Source: JAAYEA01 sp012689325 (GTDB lineage: Bacteria > Chloroflexota > Anaerolineae > JAAYEA01). Taken from it: a stretch of DNA of 6,251 nucleotides. The position numbers and the translations under genes were made by a program. The notes under the pieces were generated by a model, which was given only the letters and a program-made list of their open reading frames with translations, was not told where the DNA came from and searched no databases. Positions 5,470 through 6,251 of this stretch are shown piece after piece (position 1 is the first letter of the stretch; every line of letters starts with the position of its first letter). Location of the stretch: the NCBI GenBank assembly GCA_036841525.1, contig DAITVZ010000138.1, positions 1 to 6,251 of the forward strand. Direction: 5' to 3'.

Positions 5470-5683
5470 AACAGGCAGTTCTTGGAGCTCTACCGCCTGT
5501 CATTGGCCTCCTATTGTGGGCCAATCGGACCACATCGGGGGCCCAATTATCATTTTCGGCCGAGTCCCAGGCCTGAAATATGTTACAGAAGTGTTTTATG
5601 AGGGTATGGATTGCCCCGTCCAACTCAGAAGACCCATTCCCATTGGGACTTACCGAGTTATGACCGAATTCCAAGAATGGGGC
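5470..5683. other. Junction DNA without a supportable gene
   Basis: Both strands contain short open frames, but none has a ribosome-binding site, recognisable motifs or the G/C-ending codon pattern of the phage genes. A plus-strand reading includes VTEVFYEGMDCPVQ and PIPIGTYRVMTEF, which looks faintly protein-like but matches nothing I can name. Apart from the right arm of the inverted repeat, I see no structure here. Confidence 0.4.
5658..5674 (+). repeat. Inverted repeat, right arm (16/17)
   Basis: Plus-strand TTATGACCGAATTCCAA, partner of the arm at 5416-5432 with a single mismatch. It ends 9 nt before the -35 box of the promoter at 5684, so if it is an element end, the promoter lies just outside the element, in the flanking DNA. 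Confidence 0.5.
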
Positions 5684-5712
5684 TTGACAACTCCGCCGTT
5701 CTGTAGTACAAT
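5684..5712 (+). promoter_or_regulatory. Near-consensus sigma70 promoter
   Basis: TTGACA at 5684-5689 (perfect -35), 17-bp spacer, TACAAT at 5707-5712 (one mismatch from consensus -10). Predicted transcription start is near 5719, inside the dyad that follows. The nearest recognisable gene downstream is the aldolase at 6116, which would give a leader of about 400 nt. Confidence 0.8.
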
Positions 5713-5739
5713 GAGTTCAGATATCATAATTCTGAACTC
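5713..5739. promoter_or_regulatory. Operator-like perfect dyad at the transcription start
   Basis: GAGTTCAGA (5713-5721), a 9-nt spacer, and TCTGAACTC (5731-5739): perfect 9-bp arms starting one base after the -10 box and covering the predicted start site. That position is classic for a repressor that blocks initiation. As RNA it could also form a 5'-end hairpin. The regulator is not in the window. GAGCTCAGA at 6094-6102, just before the aldolase ribosome-binding site, matches one arm at 8 of 9 positions. Confidence 0.65.
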
Positions 5740-5891
5740 TGATCTTCTTCCTTTCCAGACCGCGCGGCTCTATGGGTGCTTGGCAGGCCATTGGCGCGGC
5801 GATCCGCTTCGCGGCTTCGCCTATCGAACACGCAACGACTGTCGCAAATCTGATAGGAGGATTCCGTTACCATCCTCACGCATGTGGCTCG

Positions 5892-5929
5892 TCGTGCGAG
5901 AGAGCGATCTCGCCAACACTCTCGCAGAC
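5892..5929 (+). repeat. Stem-loop in the leader
   Basis: TGCGAGAG (5895-5902) and CTCTCGCA (5919-5926) form a perfect 8-bp stem around a 16-nt loop. Three more pairs (GTC 5892 onward with GAC 5927-5929) extend it past a one-base bulge at 5894. The loop and arm also contain a competing GCGAGA/TCTCGC pairing, so alternative folds are possible. No U-tract follows, so it is not a simple terminator. Confidence 0.45.
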
Positions 5930-6050
5930 GTGAGGGCAGGCTGCTTGGATTGGCGTGCTCCTGGTTCGACGAGTGACCATTGATGTTTCGAGGGCGGCAG
6001 TTCTCCGGGAACCGTGGCCCTGTCCAACAGCAGGCAGGTAGACCGGCTGG

Positions 6051-6066
6051 ATGCGCTAGTGCGCAT
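6051..6066. repeat. Perfect inverted repeat upstream of the aldolase
   Basis: ATGCGC-TAGT-GCGCAT, 6-bp arms around 4 nt, ending 16 bp before the TACAAT hexamer at 6083. It occupies where a -35 box would be, so it could be a regulator site for a proximal promoter, or a small RNA hairpin. Confidence 0.35.
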
Positions 6067-6115
6067 TCGCAGTCTGGCGTCGTACAATACACCGAGCTCA
6101 GAGAGAGGGAACAGC

Positions 6116-6251
6116 ATGAGAAGAAGTAAGGTACTCGAAGTACTGCACGCGGGGAAGCCAACTCTCTTGACCAGCCTCAGTCTTGGGCCCTCAACGCTTG
6201 CCGTTGAGCTTACGGGAAGAGCCGGGCTCGATGGCGTCTGGATCGACATGG
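6116..6251 (+). CDS. HpcH/HpaI-family aldolase (3' partial)
   Basis: The first 45 codons of a class II metal-dependent aldolase of the HpcH/HpaI (2-keto-3-deoxy acid or 4-hydroxy-2-oxoheptanedioate) type. Members cleave 2-keto acids to pyruvate and an aldehyde in sugar-acid or aromatic catabolism, in the cytoplasm. Visible family features are the helical opening (VLEVLHAGKPTLL), the first strand SLSLGPSTLAVEL, and AGLDGVWIDM, which in the family is followed by EHG; the window ends just there, so the catalytic residues cannot be seen. ATG 6116 is chosen because it matches the usual start and GAGGGA (6105-6110) lies 5 nt before it, although the frame is open back to 5984 with a GTG at 6014. Composition and function point to host chromosome rather than phage. 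The exact substrate cannot be told. Confidence 0.78.
   Translation, partial: MRRSKVLEVLHAGKPTLLTSLSLGPSTLAVELTGRAGLDGVWIDM

Larger units (their letters stand above)
5740..6115 (+). other. Probable leader or intergenic region upstream of the aldolase
   Basis: No gene supported. The longest sensible short frame (ATG 5772 to TGA 5933, 53 codons) lacks a ribosome-binding site. The region is rich in inverted repeats: GAGGAT/ATCCTC around 5855-5875, the 8-bp stem at 5895-5926, and ATGCGC-TAGT-GCGCAT at 6051-6066. A TACAAT hexamer at 6083-6088 could be a second -10 box, but no fitting -35 is seen. If transcription starts at the strong promoter, all of this is 5' leader and could carry regulation of the aldolase. 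Confidence 0.45.

Noticed and set aside
5772..5933. 53-codon frame starting MGAWQAIGAAIRFAASP after the strong promoter.
   Set aside because: No Shine-Dalgarno sequence before the ATG and no recognisable family; the amphipathic opening is suggestive but not enough.
5516..5983. Open plus-strand frame of about 155 codons across the junction and promoter.
   Set aside because: It runs straight through the promoter, operator and hairpins, has no ribosome-binding site, shows no motif, and its codon use does not look selected.
6083..6088. TACAAT as the -10 box of an aldolase-proximal promoter.
   Set aside because: No -35-like hexamer at 16-18 bp upstream and no extended -10 TG; kept only as a note.
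5724..6161. Minus-strand frame of about 145 codons opposite the leader and aldolase start.
   Set aside because: It is antisense to the aldolase start, Ser/Arg/Cys-rich like typical shadow translations, and has no start signal.
1..6251. tRNA, rRNA or CRISPR array.
   Set aside because: No cloverleaf with a conserved T-loop, no rRNA-like stretch and no regularly spaced direct repeats were seen by eye.

Overview
The window runs from the late-gene end of a GC-rich phage or prophage, through a patch of decayed mobile DNA, into what looks like ordinary bacterial chromosome. Codons in the left 5.1 kb end overwhelmingly in G or C. From about 5.15 kb the composition is visibly more mixed. The sequence does not name the host; it suggests a GC-rich bacterium, with the phage part most consistent with a siphovirus-type tail module.

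1-4493 (+ strand) is a tightly packed phage operon. It begins with the 3' part of a large tail protein: a ReqiPepy6 Gp37-like domain, a five-glycine hinge, then a His-rich C-terminal region with seven HxH motifs. Three unrecognised proteins of 202, 67 and 124 aa follow, each starting inside an ATGA stop/start overlap. Next come a 439-aa calcineurin-like metallophosphoesterase with two predicted DNA-binding helical modules at its N-terminus, and a 113-aa three-helix membrane protein that is a holin candidate. No endolysin is visible in the window.

4503-5150 holds a convergent minus-strand cassette of very small genes: a zinc-ribbon protein of 118 aa with a strong internal ribosome-binding site, a 28-aa single-helix membrane peptide, and a ribosome-binding site leading into a coding-like stretch broken by two amber codons. 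A hairpin at 4503-4533 separates this cassette from the tail/holin operon and reads best as the cassette's terminator.

5150-5740 is a junction zone. It contains a plus-strand fragment resembling the start of an XRE-type regulator, a frameshifted minus-strand DDE (rve) transposase remnant, a 16/17 inverted repeat and a long imperfect hairpin. At its right end is a near-consensus sigma70 promoter (TTGACA, 17 bp, TACAAT) with a perfect 9-bp dyad immediately after the -10 box.

5740-6115 has no gene I can support but contains several inverted repeats. At 6116 the 5' end of an HpcH/HpaI-family aldolase gene begins and runs off the window. The layout suggests a prophage end abutting host DNA with insertion-sequence debris at the border. 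The promoter-operator may control the aldolase through a roughly 400-nt leader.
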